Shown here one piece after another: positions 10,437-24,389 of a DNA stretch of 64,000 nt. Under the pieces are notes generated by a model. That model was not told the origin of the DNA and did not search any database. It worked only from the letters and a program-made list of their open reading frames with translations. The stretch comes from Stutzerimonas stutzeri (GTDB taxonomy: Bacteria > Pseudomonadota > Gammaproteobacteria > Pseudomonadales > Pseudomonadaceae), in NCBI GenBank assembly GCA_019056435.1, contig CP077641.1, positions 1,240,001 through 1,304,000 on the forward strand, given 5' to 3'. Made by a program: the position numbers and the translations under genes. The first letter of the stretch is position 1. Each line of letters opens with the position of its first letter.

Positions 10437-10994
10437 ATGGTCGGGGACTGGCGTGTGCAGCAGGCGGCCCGGGTGGTCAGGCGCGGCGGGGTGATTGCGT
10501 ATCCGACCGAAGCGGTCTGGGGCCTGGGTTGCGATCCCTGGGATGGCGAGGCGGTGCACCGCTTGCTGGCGCTCAAGGAGCGCCCGGTCGAAAAAGGTCT
10601 GATCCTCGTCGCGGCACACATTGATCAGTTCGACTTCCTGCTCGAGGACCTGCCCGAGCGCTGGCTGGATCGACTGGCCGGCAGTTGGCCCGGGCCCAAC
10701 ACCTGGCTGGTCCCGCACCGAGACCGACTGCCCGAATGGATCACCGGCCAGCACGACAGCGTTGCGCTGCGCGTCACCGATCATCCGCTCGTCGCCCGGC
10801 TCTGCGATTTCACCGGGCCCTTGGTTTCGACCTCTGCCAACCCCGCCGGCCGGCCCTCGGCGCGCTCGCGGCTGCGCGTCGAGCAGTATTTCCCGGGCGA
10901 GCTGGACGCGGTCCTGGGTGGCCGTCTCGGTGGACGACGCAACCCCAGCACCATTCGTGACCTGCGCAGCGGCGAGCTGATTCGCGCCAGCTAG
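10437..10994 (+). CDS. tsaC: Threonylcarbamoyl-AMP synthase TsaC (YrdC/RimN)
   Basis: Makes threonylcarbamoyl-AMP for the t6A37 modification of ANN-decoding tRNAs. 185 aa from the ATG at 10437, which has GGAGG seven bases upstream; the open frame continues further up but lacks similarity. YrdC motifs visible are [28 protein letters not shown] and [12 protein letters not shown]. Same strand and order as in Pseudomonas (dprA-tsaC-qor). Confidence 0.95.
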   Translation: MVGDWRVQQAARVVRRGGVIAYPTEAVWGLGCDPWDGEAVHRLLALKERPVEKGLILVAAHIDQFDFLLEDLPERWLDRLAGSWPGPNTWLVPHRDRLPEWITGQHDSVALRVTDHPLVARLCDFTGPLVSTSANPAGRPSARSRLRVEQYFPGELDAVLGGRLGGRRNPSTIRDLRSGELIRAS

Positions 10995-11030
10995 CCGGTT
11001 GCGGTGATCGTCCTCAGCCGGTCGCCGACA

Positions 11031-13068
<2,038 letters not shown>

Positions 13069-13216
13069 ACGTTGCGGCGCCGCGTCGAAAGCGGGATCGG
13101 TATCTTTGTTTCCTGCAGTAAACTCGCGTGCGAGTTCAATCGCGCCCTACCTGCTTTCGCCTCGCCTGGCCTGCCCTCGCGACGCGTTCAGAACGAATTT
13201 GATGCGGAGGTATTTC

Positions 13217-14041
13217 TTGACGGACCGTTACGGCGTTTTCGGCAATCCCATCGGGCACAGCAAGTCACCACAGATACATCGGCTGTTCGCCGAACAGACC
13301 GGTCAGTGCCTGAGCTACGAGCCGCTGCTGGCACCGCTGGAGGACTTCCCCGGTTTTGCCCAGGCGTTCTTTCAGCACGGCAGCGGCGCGAACGTAACGG
13401 TCCCCTTCAAGGAGCAAGCCTATCGCCTGGCCGATCAGCTGACGGCACGGGCGCAGCGCGCCGGGGCGGTGAACACCCTGAAGAAGCTCGACGATGGCCG
13501 ACTGCTGGGTGACAACACCGACGGCGTGGGCCTGGTTCGCGATCTGGTAGACAACGCCGCTCAAGACCTGCAAGGCCGTCGGATTCTGCTGCTGGGCGCC
13601 GGGGGTGCGGTACGTGGAGTGCTCGAACCGCTGCTGGCGCAGCGCCCGAGTGCGTTGGTCATCGCCAATCGCACGCCGGCCAAGGCTGTCAAGCTGGCCG
13701 AGGCGTTCGCCGAACTCGGGCCGGTGCGGGCGAGTACCTTCGCGCAGCTCGAGGGGCCCTTCGACCTGATCATCAACGGCACCTCCGCCAGCCTCGGTGG
13801 CGACCTGCCACCGCTCGCCGATACGCTGATCGCAGCCGGGCAGAGCCTGTGCTACGACATGATGTACGGCGCCGAGCCGACACCCTTCTGCCGCTGGGCC
13901 AGTGAACGTGGCGCCCAGGCACGCGATGGTCTTGGCATGCTCGTCGAGCAGGCCGGCGCGGCCTTCGAATTGTGGCGGGGTGTGCGACCGGAAACGCGTC
14001 CGGTGCTGGAAAAGCTGCGCGCGGAACTGGCGGCCCGCTGA
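13217..14041 (+). CDS. aroE: Shikimate dehydrogenase AroE
   Basis: NADPH-dependent reduction of 3-dehydroshikimate in chorismate synthesis. I choose the TTG at 13217 (reading [18 protein letters not shown]) because GGAGG sits at 13206-13210 and the 274-aa length fits the Pseudomonas protein; an ATG at 13202 would place the ribosome site inside the gene. Visible motifs are [19 protein letters not shown] (catalytic Lys), NTDGVG and the NADP-binding [13 protein letters not shown]. Confidence 0.95.
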   Translation: MTDRYGVFGNPIGHSKSPQIHRLFAEQTGQCLSYEPLLAPLEDFPGFAQAFFQHGSGANVTVPFKEQAYRLADQLTARAQRAGAVNTLKKLDDGRLLGDNTDGVGLVRDLVDNAAQDLQGRRILLLGAGGAVRGVLEPLLAQRPSALVIANRTPAKAVKLAEAFAELGPVRASTFAQLEGPFDLIINGTSASLGGDLPPLADTLIAAGQSLCYDMMYGAEPTPFCRWASERGAQARDGLGMLVEQAGAAFELWRGVRPETRPVLEKLRAELAAR

Positions 14042-14056
14042 GGCTGAGACGGCGGC

Positions 14057-14667
14057 TCAGAGGCGCAGGCGGATCTGCTCGTGAAGGTGCTGCGGATGTT
14101 CCAGCTCGTCGACCAGCCCTGCTGCAATGCGCCGCAGCTGGACGCGTCGGTCATCCGGCGCGAGGTCGGAAAGCTCGGCGAAATCCTCGATGGACAGGTC
14201 CTCGCCTGCGGTGGGTGTATCGATCAGCGTCCATGCCGAGGGTGCGCCGCGAGGCGCTGTAGCGCTGCGACGACCTCGGCCTCATCGCCTCGCGCGGTGA
14301 AGTCGCTGACTAGCAGCAGGCGCTCGACTCCCACCTTGGGCATCCCCGAGAGCAAGGCGTCCACCGCCTGGTAGAACCCCTGGGGTTGGTGCGCCGCAGC
14401 CTCGCCCGAGGCAGTCGGGATGGAGGGGCTGTCGTACAGGCAGATCACCGCATCCATTCCGGCGACGCTCTGCGACACGCTGACCGCATCGAAGAGGTCA
14501 CCGGTCTTGGCCCGCAGACCGGGGCGCACGGTCATCGAATTGAGGTCATCGACGAGCGCCACGGCCTCGTGCTGGCGGCTGAGCAGCTCACACAGCAGGG
14601 CGTTGCCCAGGCTCGAGTGGGCGCCATAGAGCGCGAACTTGAGCCTGGGGGTCTCGGCGTTGAGCAT
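14057..14667 (-). CDS. NAD(P)-binding Rossmann-fold protein, frameshifted
   Basis: Short NAD(P)H-binding protein of the NmrA/SDR-like kind, about 203 aa when repaired. The N-terminal beta-alpha unit LKFALYGAHSSLGNALLCEL has a glycine-rich nucleotide loop, followed by VALVDDLNSM. At the CCC run near 14240 the frame is lost after LQRLAAHP; one added base restores SAWTLIDTPTAGEDLSIEDF through to a stop at 14057. Substrate unknown. It starts 12 bases after the DUF883 gene stop, so the two are probably co-transcribed. Confidence 0.68.
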
Positions 14668-14679
14668 GACGGCAGACGA

Positions 14680-14991
14680 TCAGCGACGCGTGACCAGGTA
14701 GCCGATGACCGCGAGTGCGCCGGCGGCCAGGGCGACGGTGCTGAGCGGATGTTCGCGGGCGCAGTCGCGCGCCATGCGGCTGGCTTCGCGACCACGGCGG
14801 GTCAGGTGTTCGCGATGGCCGTCCAGGTCGACATCGCTCCACAGCGATTCGGCGCGGCTGCGCAACGCGTTGAAGCGGTGGCGCGACTCGCGAGAGGCGT
14901 CTTGCTTGAGATCGTCCAGAGCGCTCATCAGGTTCTGGATCTCGCTTTCGATCTCGTCACGAGTAGTGGGTCGGCGGCTGAAGCGGGACAT
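14680..14991 (-). CDS. DUF883 (ElaB/YqjD-like) membrane-anchored protein
   Basis: 103-aa protein with a charged, helical N-terminal region (IQNLMSALDDLKQDA, with many Arg/Asp/Glu) and one C-terminal membrane segment (HPLSTVALAAGALAVIGYLV) before a basic end. This is the ElaB/YqjD/YgaM arrangement; those proteins bind inner membrane and ribosomes in stationary-phase E. coli. The start MSRFSRRPTTRDE is preceded by a GGGAGAA region. The role here is by family only. Confidence 0.82.
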   Translation of the reverse strand: MSRFSRRPTTRDEIESEIQNLMSALDDLKQDASRESRHRFNALRSRAESLWSDVDLDGHREHLTRRGREASRMARDCAREHPLSTVALAAGALAVIGYLVTRR

Positions 14992-15304
14992 GGTGTTCTC
15001 CCTCTCGATGTGTGTGCAGGTTGGACTCTGCGAAGCGGCGAAGGTGCGCCGGCGGCACGGCGATCAGCCTTCGGCTTGCTAGCAGCGGACCCGTCAGAGG
15101 CCGCCGGGTTCCCGCCTGTCGTCTCGCCTGCGGGCAAACGCCGCGTGGCCGATAACCGTAGAGGACCGCCCAGGCGAGTCGGCGGATGTTCTTATACACT
15201 GCCTGGCAGCCGCGCGGCCGCTCGCCATCGGCGCCGAAGCGCTTGGCGTATACTGCGCGGCGCGCCCGATCCACAGGGCGCTTTTTTTAACGGCCAATTC
15301 ATCG
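14992..15304. other. Intergenic region between DUF883 gene and pbpG
   Basis: No convincing ORF on either strand. It should hold the divergent promoters for the DUF883 and pbpG genes. TATACT at 15248-15253 is a plausible -10 for pbpG, but I see no good -35 at the right distance. A G/C-rich segment and a T7 run (about 15284-15290) precede pbpG. Confidence 0.4.
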
Positions 15305-16257
15305 GTGTCTGTCTTGAAGCTACGTCATACCCTTCTCAGCCTGCTGCTCGTCTGCGGCAGCACCCTGTCATCCCCTGTTTCCCTCGCCGCGCCCAAGGTT
15401 TCCGTTCAGCAGGAACTGGCGTCCGGCAGTGCCTTGCTGGTTGACCTGAAAACCAACGAGATCCTTTATTCCAGCAACCCGGACATGGTGGTGCCGATCG
15501 CCTCGGTGACCAAGCTGATGACGGCCATGGTCGTGCTGGATGCCAAACTGCCCCTGGACCAGGCCCTGCCGGTGACCATCCGCGATGCGCGGGAGATGCA
15601 GGGCGTGTACTCGCGGGTGCGCATCGGCAGCGAGATCAGCCGCCGCGAGATGCTGTTGCTGACCCTGATGTCGTCCGAGAACCGCGCCGCGGCGAGCCTG
15701 GCCCATCACTATCCGGGCGGCTACGCGGCCTTCATCCAGGCGATGAACGCCAAGGCCAAGGCGTTGGGCATGACCCATACCCGCTACGTCGAGCCGACCG
15801 GCCTGTCGGAGCAGAACGTCTCCAGCGCCAACGATCTGGTCAAGCTGCTCAAGGCCAGCCAGGCCTATCCGTTGATCGAGCAGTTCAGCACCACCGGTGA
15901 AAAGACCGTCGCCTTCCGCAAGCCCAACTACACCCTGGGCTTTCGCAACACCAATGCCCTGGTGCGCAAGCCGAACTGGAGCATTCAGCTGACCAAGACC
16001 GGCTTCACCAACGCCGCGGGGCATTGCCTGGTGATGCGCACCGTGATGGATCGCCGCGACGTCGCCTTCGTCGTGCTCGACGCCTTCGGCAAATACACCC
16101 ACATGGCCGATGCCAATCGCCTGAAGAAGTGGCTGGAGACCGGCAAGGTCACCCCGTCGCGCCGGCTGCCCTGGCGTACAAGCAACAAAAGATGGCCCAG
16201 CGGCAACTGGCCGGGCAGCCCGCGGACGCGGCAGCAGCGGTGGCCGGCGCGCGGTAA
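15305..16257 (+). CDS. pbpG: D-alanyl-D-alanine endopeptidase PbpG (PBP7 type), frameshifted
   Basis: Periplasmic low-molecular-weight penicillin-binding protein that cleaves cross-links in peptidoglycan; about 317 aa when repaired. It has a signal peptide ([19 protein letters not shown]). All three active-site motifs are present: SVTK near residue 67, SEN near 125 and KTG near 232. After LETGKVTP the frame is lost at a C4 run (16152-16155). One added base gives [20 protein letters not shown] and a stop at 16257. The domain is complete before the break, so the product might still be active. Confidence 0.9.
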
Positions 16258-16412
16258 GGGGGTCTCGACCTTCCGACCCGGCGCCTCCCGCGGGCGTCGG
16301 CCGGCCGTAGTGGCCTGCCGTAGCGGCAATGCGCAACCCGATGCAACGATGACGGAACAGGCGACTCAAACGACTACATTCGCCCTTAGCGCAACGGGAA
16401 TCGAAGGTCGTT

Positions 16413-18482
16413 ATGAGCACGCCGGACAACACCTACATCGAATGGCTGCAGAACCAGTCCATGCTTCACGTCGCCCGCGAACGGGCACGCCTCTACGCAG
16501 GTCAGGCGCGCCTCTGGCAGCGGCCCTACGCGCAGGCGCGACCGCGCGACGCGAGCGCCATCGCCTCGGTCTGGTTCACCGCCTACCCCGCGGCCATCAT
16601 CACCCCTGAAGGGAGTTCGGTGCTCCAGGCGCTGGGTGACGATCGGCTTTGGAGCGCCCTGTCCGAGCTGGGCGTCCAGGGTATCCACAACGGTCCGATG
16701 AAGCGCTCCGGTGGGCTGCGCGGGCGTGAATACACGCCGACCATCGACGGCAATTTCGACCGTATCAGTTTCGACATCGACCCCGACCTCGGCACCGAGG
16801 CCGAGATGTTGCAGCTCAGCCGCATGGCCGCCGCGCACAACGCCATCGTCATCGACGACATCGTGCCGGCACACACCGGCAAGGGCGCTGATTTCCGCCT
16901 CGCCGAGATGGCCGTCGGCGACTACCCCGGCCTCTACCACATGGTCGAAATCAACGAGGAAGACTGGCCGCTGCTGCCGGATGTGCCCAAGGGGCGCGAC
17001 TCGATAAACCTCTCGCCGGTGGTGGTCGACCAGCTCAAGGACAAGCACTACATCGTCGGCCAGCTGCAGCGGGTGATCTTCTTCGAGCCCGGCATCAAGG
17101 ACACAGACTGGAGCGCCACGGGCGTGGTGACCGGCGTCGACGGCAAGCGTCGGCGCTGGGTCTACCTGCACTACTTCAAGGAAGGCCAGCCGTCGCTGAA
17201 CTGGCTCGATCCGACCTTCGCCGCGCAGCAGCTGATCATCGGCGATGCGCTGCATGCGATCGACGTCGCGGGCGCCCGGGTGCTGCGCCTGGACGCCAAC
17301 GGCTTCCTGGGCGTCGAGCGCCGCGCCGAGGGCACGGCCTGGTCCGAAGGTCATCCCCTGTCGGTCACCGGCAACCAGCTGCTCGCCGGGGCGATCCGCA
17401 AGGCCGGCGGCTTCAGCTTCCAGGAACTCAACCTGACCATCGACGACATCGCCGCCATGTCCCACGGCGGTGCCGACCTGTCCTACGACTTCATCACCCG
17501 GCCGGCGTACCACCATGCGCTGGTCACCGGCGACACCGAATTCCTGCGCCTGATGCTGCGCGAGGTGCACGCCTTCGGCATCGACCCGGCCTCGCTGATC
17601 CACGCGATGCAGAACCACGACGAGCTGACCCTCGAGCTGGTGCACTTCTGGACGCTGCACGCCTACGACCATTACCACTACCACGGCCAGACGCTGTCGG
17701 GCGGCATCCTGCGCGAGCACATTCGCGAAGAAATGTACGAACGCCTCACCGGCGAGCACGCGCCCTACAACCTCAAGTTCGTCACCAACGGCGTGGCCTG
17801 CACCACGGTCAGCGTCATCACCGCGGCGCTGGGCATCCGTGACCTGAGCAGCCTCGGCGCGGCGGAGATCGAGCAGATCCAGCGCCTGCACATCCTGCTG
17901 GTGATGTTCAACGCCATGCAGCCCGGCGTGTTCGCCCTCTCCGGCTGGGACCTGGTCGGCGCCCTGCCGCTGGAGGCCGAGCAGGTCGAGCACCTCATGG
18001 GCGACGGCGACACCCGTTGGCTGCACCGCGGCGCCTACGACCTGGCCGACCTGGCGCCGGAGGCCGAGGCGTCATCCGAAGGCCTGCCCAAGGCACGCTC
18101 GCTCTACGGCAGCCTAGTCGAGCAGCTGCAGCAGCCGGGCTCCTTCGCCTGTCAGCTCAAGCGCATCCTCAGCGTGCGCCGCGCCTACGACATCGCCGCC
18201 AGCAAGCAGATCATGATTCCCGACGTCCAGGCGCCGGGCCTGCTGGTCATGGTCCACGAGCTGCCAGCGGGCAAAGGTGTGCAGATCACCGCGCTCAACT
18301 TCGGTGCCGAGGCCATCAGCGAGACGATCAGCCTGCCCGGCATCGCGCCGGGTCCGGTGGTCGACATCATCCACGAAAGCATCGAAGGCGACCTGACCGA
18401 AAGCGGCGAGATGCTGATCAATCTCGACCCGTACGAAGGCCTCGCCCTGCGCGTGGTCAGCGCGGCGCCCACGGTGCTCTGA
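16413..18482 (+). CDS. treS: GH13 trehalose synthase (maltose alpha-D-glucosyltransferase) type enzyme
   Basis: 689-aa cytoplasmic GH13 enzyme predicted to interconvert maltose and trehalose. The three catalytic carboxylates are visible: the Asp nucleophile in [10 protein letters not shown] (near residue 294), the acid/base Glu in FSFQELNLT (near 340) and the Asp in QNHDELT (near 402). The sequence is divergent from the common Mycobacterium/Thermus TreS and has no fused maltokinase. As I recall, a characterised P. stutzeri trehalose synthase has this same length. It stands alone except for a 60-aa ORF after it. Trehalose is a compatible solute, fitting the nearby Ehu importer. Alternative: another GH13 glucosyltransferase. 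Confidence 0.8.
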   Translation: MSTPDNTYIEWLQNQSMLHVARERARLYAGQARLWQRPYAQARPRDASAIASVWFTAYPAAIITPEGSSVLQALGDDRLWSALSELGVQGIHNGPMKRSGGLRGREYTPTIDGNFDRISFDIDPDLGTEAEMLQLSRMAAAHNAIVIDDIVPAHTGKGADFRLAEMAVGDYPGLYHMVEINEEDWPLLPDVPKGRDSINLSPVVVDQLKDKHYIVGQLQRVIFFEPGIKDTDWSATGVVTGVDGKRRRWVYLHYFKEGQPSLNWLDPTFAAQQLIIGDALHAIDVAGARVLRLDANGFLGVERRAEGTAWSEGHPLSVTGNQLLAGAIRKAGGFSFQELNLTIDDIAAMSHGGADLSYDFITRPAYHHALVTGDTEFLRLMLREVHAFGIDPASLIHAMQNHDELTLELVHFWTLHAYDHYHYHGQTLSGGILREHIREEMYERLTGEHAPYNLKFVTNGVACTTVSVITAALGIRDLSSLGAAEIEQIQRLHILLVMFNAMQPGVFALSGWDLVGALPLEAEQVEHLMGDGDTRWLHRGAYDLADLAPEAEASSEGLPKARSLYGSLVEQLQQPGSFACQLKRILSVRRAYDIAASKQIMIPDVQAPGLLVMVHELPAGKGVQITALNFGAEAISETISLPGIAPGPVVDIIHESIEGDLTESGEMLINLDPYEGLALRVVSAAPTVL

Positions 18483-18531
18483 TCGATCGCCTGGCCGCCC
18501 GCCGGCCAGGCCCAACCCTGAGGAGTCCTCC

Positions 18532-18714
18532 ATGCCTGTCAGCGTGACCAAGCTCCAGGGCCAGGACATACCCGAACACCTGCGCGGCCCTGGCGTGGAG
18601 GTGGTCTTCCGCGTCATCGATGAACAGGGCAAGGAGCGGTACTTGCTCGACGACGTGGAAGCGGCCCAGACCGCCGTGCGTGCCAGCGAAGCGCAGCGCA
18701 ACCCGGACGGCTGA
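18532..18714 (+). CDS. Small hypothetical protein downstream of treS
   Basis: 60-aa ORF starting MPVSVTKLQGQDIPEHLRGP, 49 bases after treS, with a good ribosome site (GAGGAGTCCTCC) upstream of the ATG. The sequence is soluble and acidic and reads like a folded domain (VEVVFRVIDEQGKERYLLDD). I do not recognise a family. The position suggests co-transcription with treS. Confidence 0.5.
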   Translation: MPVSVTKLQGQDIPEHLRGPGVEVVFRVIDEQGKERYLLDDVEAAQTAVRASEAQRNPDG

Positions 18715-18749
18715 GCAGCGCGGTCGGACCCTGGCTGGACGATGCCCGG

Positions 18750-20513
18750 TCAGTCCGAACGGGCCTGCACCCAGCCGAGCAGTGCATCGGCCTCCATCGG
18801 CCGCGCGATGTGGTAGCCCTGCCCTTCTTCGCAACCCCACTCGGCCACGAGTTCCAGGACCGGCTGCGTCTCGATGCCCTCGGCGACGACGCGCAATTCC
18901 AGTCGCTTGGCCAGGTCGATCAGCGTGCGGACCAGGCGGCGGTCTTTCTCGTCGTCGCTCAGGTGGCGAATGAAGGATTGGTCCAGCTTGAGGATCGTCG
19001 CCGGCAGGTCGCGCAGGTACGTCCAGTTGCTGTAGCCGGTGCCGAAGTCGTCGATCGCCACATCCATGCCCAGCGTTCGCAGGCGCTGCAGTTGCCGGCT
19101 CACCTCGCCGGGGTTGCGCATCAGCGCGCTTTCGGTGAACTCCACCTCCAGCGCTTCGGGCGGCAGCTGGTACGCGGCCAGCAGGGCCGTGACGCTGTCG
19201 GCGAAGGCCGGGCCGTCGAGATCGGCTGCCGAAACGTTGATCGCCACCTTGAAGGCGGCGCCCTGTCGCTGCCAGGCCGCCGACTGTGCGATGGCCTGCT
19301 CGGCCACCCAGAGGCTGAGCTCACGGATCAGCGCGGTCTTTTCCGCCAGCGGAATGAATTCGGCCGGGCCGATGGGGCCCAGCGTCGGGTGCGTCCAGCG
19401 CAGCAGCGCCTCGACCGAGGTGCAGTGCCCGTCCGCCAGGCTGATGCGTGGCTGGTAGACCAGCCGCAGCTGGTCCCCGGCAAGCAGCGCCTCGGACAGC
19501 CCGCTGAGCAGCCTGAAGGCGCGCTGCTGGGCCTGGTCGCGCCGCGGCGCATAGCTGGCCCAGCCGATACCACGGCTGCGTGCATCGTCCGCCGAGCTGA
19601 TCGCCAGGCGCAGCCAGTCCTGTTCCTGCGCGCCGGCCTGCAACGGCATCACGCCGATGCCGATCTGCGTCTTGACCGGAATGCCGTCGCACAGCACGGG
19701 CGGCTCGAATGCCGCGATGACCCGCTCGTTGAGCGCGGCCAACTCGGCTTGCCGACCGGCCGCGAGCAGAAAGGCAAAGCGCGTCGGGCTGATGCGGTAC
19801 AGGTCGTTGCCCTCGCCCAGCGCCGTCTGTACCCGCTGCTTGACGCACTGCATCAGCGCCTGGGCGAAGTCATAGCCGAGCACTTTCACGATTTCGTTCA
19901 GGCGAGTCGGTGCGATCACATCCACCACCACCAGCGTCATGCCCGGCGCATCGGCAAGCGAAACGTCGTTCTCCAACCGCGCGCGGTTGTGCAGGCCGGT
20001 GGGTCGATCGATGAACTGCTCGCTGCGCAGCGACAGGATGCGCGCCATGGTCAGCCGGGCCAAGTGTCCGAGCATCGACAGGTCGCGGTCGCTCAGCGCC
20101 TCGCGGGGCACCGTGTCGATCACGCAGAGGCTGCCCAGCCCCAACCCGTCCGGGGTGACCAGCGGCATGCCGGCATAAAAGCGAATGCCCGGCTCGCCGG
20201 TGACCAGCGGATTGTCCTTGAAGCGTGGGTCTTTCGAGGCATCGAGCACTTCGAACGGGCCGCTGGCGAGGATCGCGTAGGCGCAGAACGAGTCGCGCCG
20301 CGGCGTCTCCCGTGCGGTCAGCCCGACCCGGGCGGTGAACCACTGCCGCTGCTCGTCGATGATCGAAATCAGCGCGATCGGCGCGTCGAAGTAAGCCGCC
20401 GTCATCGCCACGATCTGCTCGAACACCTCGTCAGGCGTCGAATCCAGCCGGCACAGCGCGCTGACCTGCGACAGCCGTTGTGCTTCGTTGATCGGAATCG
20501 GGGCGCCAGCCAT
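18750..20513 (-). CDS. GAF - degenerate GGDEF - EAL protein (probable c-di-GMP phosphodiesterase)
   Basis: 587-aa protein with a GAF domain at about 20-160 (PIALISIIDEQRQWFTARVG), a GGDEF-like domain at about 165-310 in which the catalytic motif is replaced (RISPTRFAFLL), and an EAL domain at about 335-580. The EAL domain keeps SVEALLRW, NVSAADL, the DDFGTGYS loop and AEGIE, so hydrolysis of c-di-GMP is likely. No membrane segment is seen; the GAF domain may sense a small ligand or redox state. It is convergent with the treS region. Confidence 0.88.
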   Translation of the reverse strand: MAGAPIPINEAQRLSQVSALCRLDSTPDEVFEQIVAMTAAYFDAPIALISIIDEQRQWFTARVGLTARETPRRDSFCAYAILASGPFEVLDASKDPRFKDNPLVTGEPGIRFYAGMPLVTPDGLGLGSLCVIDTVPREALSDRDLSMLGHLARLTMARILSLRSEQFIDRPTGLHNRARLENDVSLADAPGMTLVVVDVIAPTRLNEIVKVLGYDFAQALMQCVKQRVQTALGEGNDLYRISPTRFAFLLAAGRQAELAALNERVIAAFEPPVLCDGIPVKTQIGIGVMPLQAGAQEQDWLRLAISSADDARSRGIGWASYAPRRDQAQQRAFRLLSGLSEALLAGDQLRLVYQPRISLADGHCTSVEALLRWTHPTLGPIGPAEFIPLAEKTALIRELSLWVAEQAIAQSAAWQRQGAAFKVAINVSAADLDGPAFADSVTALLAAYQLPPEALEVEFTESALMRNPGEVSRQLQRLRTLGMDVAIDDFGTGYSNWTYLRDLPATILKLDQSFIRHLSDDEKDRRLVRTLIDLAKRLELRVVAEGIETQPVLELVAEWGCEEGQGYHIARPMEADALLGWVQARSD

Positions 20514-20794
20514 GGGAGTCGTCTGCCTGATGTCGTTGAGCGAGGCCGGGCATCGTCGGATGCAACCGGTTGCAGGCGCACCGTGCTGCGCCCTGTCATG
20601 GCGTATCGGCCGGCGCGCCGCTTCCTTGACCGCTTGCCGGGCCGGATCGTGTTGCCTTGCACGGGCTTCCGTCGGCTTTCACGGCAACGATCGGAACCAT
20701 CGACCGGCTCCTGACCTCTGCTGAAGTACCTGCGTGAAAACGCCAAACGCGACGAAGCGCCTCGTGCCACGCCGCCCAGCAGAGAGGTCACACG

Positions 20795-20991
20795 ATGAAC
20801 GTCGAACAACGCATCCGCGAGCGTGCCTATGAAATCTGGGAGTCAAGGGGCGCCCCGAAGGGCAGGAATTCGAACACTGGTCCCAGGCCCGTGACGAAAT
20901 CGAGCCCTACTACAAGGAAGGCGACGCGACCGCCGGCAGCATCGAAAGCAGCGTAGCGATCCCGATGCCCCGGTCTGAGGGTCAGGGCTGA
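20795..20991 (+). CDS. DUF2934-type small protein, frameshifted
   Basis: Small protein of about 65 aa when repaired: MNVEQRIRERAYEIWES, then (after one added base near 20844-20850) GRPEGQEFEHWSQARDEIEP. The pattern RIRERAYEIWE...GRPEG...HW.QA is the DUF2934 signature. As written the frame runs into an unrelated sequence. An AGAGAGGT lies upstream of the ATG. Function unknown. Confidence 0.6.
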
Positions 20992-21037
20992 GCCGCCTGC
21001 GCCACGTGAGGTTTGCGTGGCGCTCTGAGCCCGCTTC

Positions 21038-23134
<2,097 letters not shown>

Positions 23135-23252
23135 GGGCCGCTCGGGGCTCTGCCCGCGCCTTCAGCCAAGCGAAACCGCACATCGGATAGCCGCATGAAA
23201 CGCAAGGCTTAACGCGGGCCACCGCTTTACCGGCTTAAGCCTCGGCGGTAAC

Positions 23253-23286
23253 GTGATGTGCCGTGCCGGTTGGCGCACGGCATCAC
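23253..23286. other. Strong hairpin downstream of hybrid kinase
   Basis: Inverted repeat GTGAT-x-GCCGTGC / GCxCACGGC-ATCAC with a short loop. It lacks a clear T tract, so it may be a terminator stem or a REP-like element at the left edge of the accessory island. Confidence 0.4.
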
Positions 23287-23357
23287 TCCCCGGCCCCTGG
23301 CCCCAGCCCAGCGGCCAGCACAACGGACATCGACCCGCATACCAAGGACAGGTACAA

Positions 23358-23604
23358 ATGGCGCGCTTCTTCCCCGTTCGGTCCCAATGTCAATTCGACA
23401 CCCCCGGCAAGCGGCGCTCTGCCGAGCGGCTGGAAAAGCTGCTCGAAGACGACTACCTCTGCTGGAACACCGTCCCGGTCGGGCCCAAGGCTCGCTACCC
23501 GGGCTTCGTTGTTCTTCATCCGCGTCGCGGCATTCTTTTGCAGAGGTCAGGAATTGAAGCTCCGTTATCCAGAGCGGGGGGATTCCCGGCTCTGGAGGCC
23601 CGAA
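23358..23604 (+). pseudogene. NERD-domain (nuclease-related) gene remnant
   Basis: The N-terminus reads MARFFPVRSQCQFDTPGKRR, then ERLEKLLEDDYLCWNTVPVG and FVVLHPRRGIL, which matches the start of NERD-domain proteins, often fused to superfamily 1 helicases in mobile or defence loci. After about 65 residues the frame is disrupted; fragments of the expected EVxxWKL motif lie in another frame near 23550-23570. The gene stops at the 21-bp repeat at 23606. Only a small part of the usual length remains, so it is a relic. AAGGACAGGTAC precedes the ATG. Confidence 0.7.
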
Positions 23605-23605
23605 T

Positions 23606-23626
23606 AATAAATCTGTCCCCTTTTCC
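23606..23626 (+). repeat. Left copy of 21-bp inverted repeat flanking the cassette array
   Basis: The core AATAAATCTGTCCCCTTTTC plus a final C recurs exactly as the reverse complement at 26149-26169. It ends five bases before the first cassette core site at 23631. I recall similar GGGGACAGATTTATTT sequences beside REP-associated tyrosine transposases in other Gammaproteobacteria; no transposase is present here. Confidence 0.8.
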
Positions 23627-23649
23627 CAACGTTACCTGCAAGGACGCGC

Positions 23650-24306
23650 ATGCAAAATCTTCTAAAAACACAAATCGTTGCTGAGGACCTGAAGCGGTTG
23701 TACTACGAAATAAATAATTCCAGGCGATACCCTTTTCGATTTCGCCAGGCATTTGAACAGTACATATACAAAAGCCAGCAACTAACAGAAACAATGCGTA
23801 AGGAATTCCGTTCTCTAACCGGAAATAACTGGGTAGCAGGAGAATTCACAGGCTGGAACGAATATACAAATATTCTAAAAGCGCTTCGTAACGCCACTTA
23901 TCATGGTCACCCTTTAGCTCTGCACGGAACAGCCCTTACACTGTATCCGGGTGTTGAATTCGCCACCGATATTGACCCGCCATCTGAGTTAGATTTCGTT
24001 CGTGGCTATCGAATTATGGAATCAACGTTATTCATCGAATTACCTTTCGATGAGGAAATTCTTCCAATTAGCGCAGGCTTTCCTATAAAAAATATAAATC
24101 CAGGTGGTCCTACTCATGCATTTCCACTTAAAGAGTTCATAAGCTATAAGCTCACGTGGCGCCTTCTCGAGGAGGGCGTGCGAAAAGCCACAGATAAAGC
24201 TGGAACCACGGACGCTGTCAAAATTACGCTGCACAGTTATCCTGCTCTAGCCGCGTACTGCAAATATTACACAAGCGTTCTAAATGAAAATCGCGCAAGC
24301 AGCTAA
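23650..24306 (+). CDS. Cassette 1 protein with HEPN-like RNxxxH motif
   Basis: 218-aa soluble protein, AT-rich relative to the chromosome. The N-terminal half is helical (AEDLKRLYYEINNSRRYPFR, then a long helix with QQLTETMRKEF) and contains KALRNATYHGHPL. The R-N-x-x-x-H pattern there is the active-site signature of HEPN ribonucleases. The C-terminal half looks beta-rich (STLFIELPFDEEILPIS) and is unknown to me. The start follows the cassette core by 19 bases, and the stop TAA is part of attC1. A HEPN RNase or toxin is an inference from one motif; it might equally be a structural HEPN-like fold. Confidence 0.72.
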   Translation: MQNLLKTQIVAEDLKRLYYEINNSRRYPFRFRQAFEQYIYKSQQLTETMRKEFRSLTGNNWVAGEFTGWNEYTNILKALRNATYHGHPLALHGTALTLYPGVEFATDIDPPSELDFVRGYRIMESTLFIELPFDEEILPISAGFPIKNINPGGPTHAFPLKEFISYKLTWRLLEEGVRKATDKAGTTDAVKITLHSYPALAAYCKYYTSVLNENRASS

Positions 24307-24363
24307 CAAGTGGCTCCGCTCACTGGGACGGGCTGAAGCCCGCCCCTTAACCAAACGTTAGAG
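24301..24363 (+). other. attC site 1
   Basis: A 63-bp recombination site from the inverse core (GCTAAC) to the core GTTAGAG at 24357. The inner stem ACGGGCT-GA-AGCCCG is shared with attC3, as is the right arm CCTTAACCAAACGTTAGA. It is about 11 bp shorter than attC3, having lost part of the left arm. Confidence 0.85.
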
Positions 24364-24389
24364 GCCACCCCCAATTCGGAGTATACACA

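Noticed and set aside
18810-20714. A 634-codon plus-strand frame opposite the GAF-EAL gene
   Set aside because: Shadow frame with composition typical of antisense GC-rich DNA.
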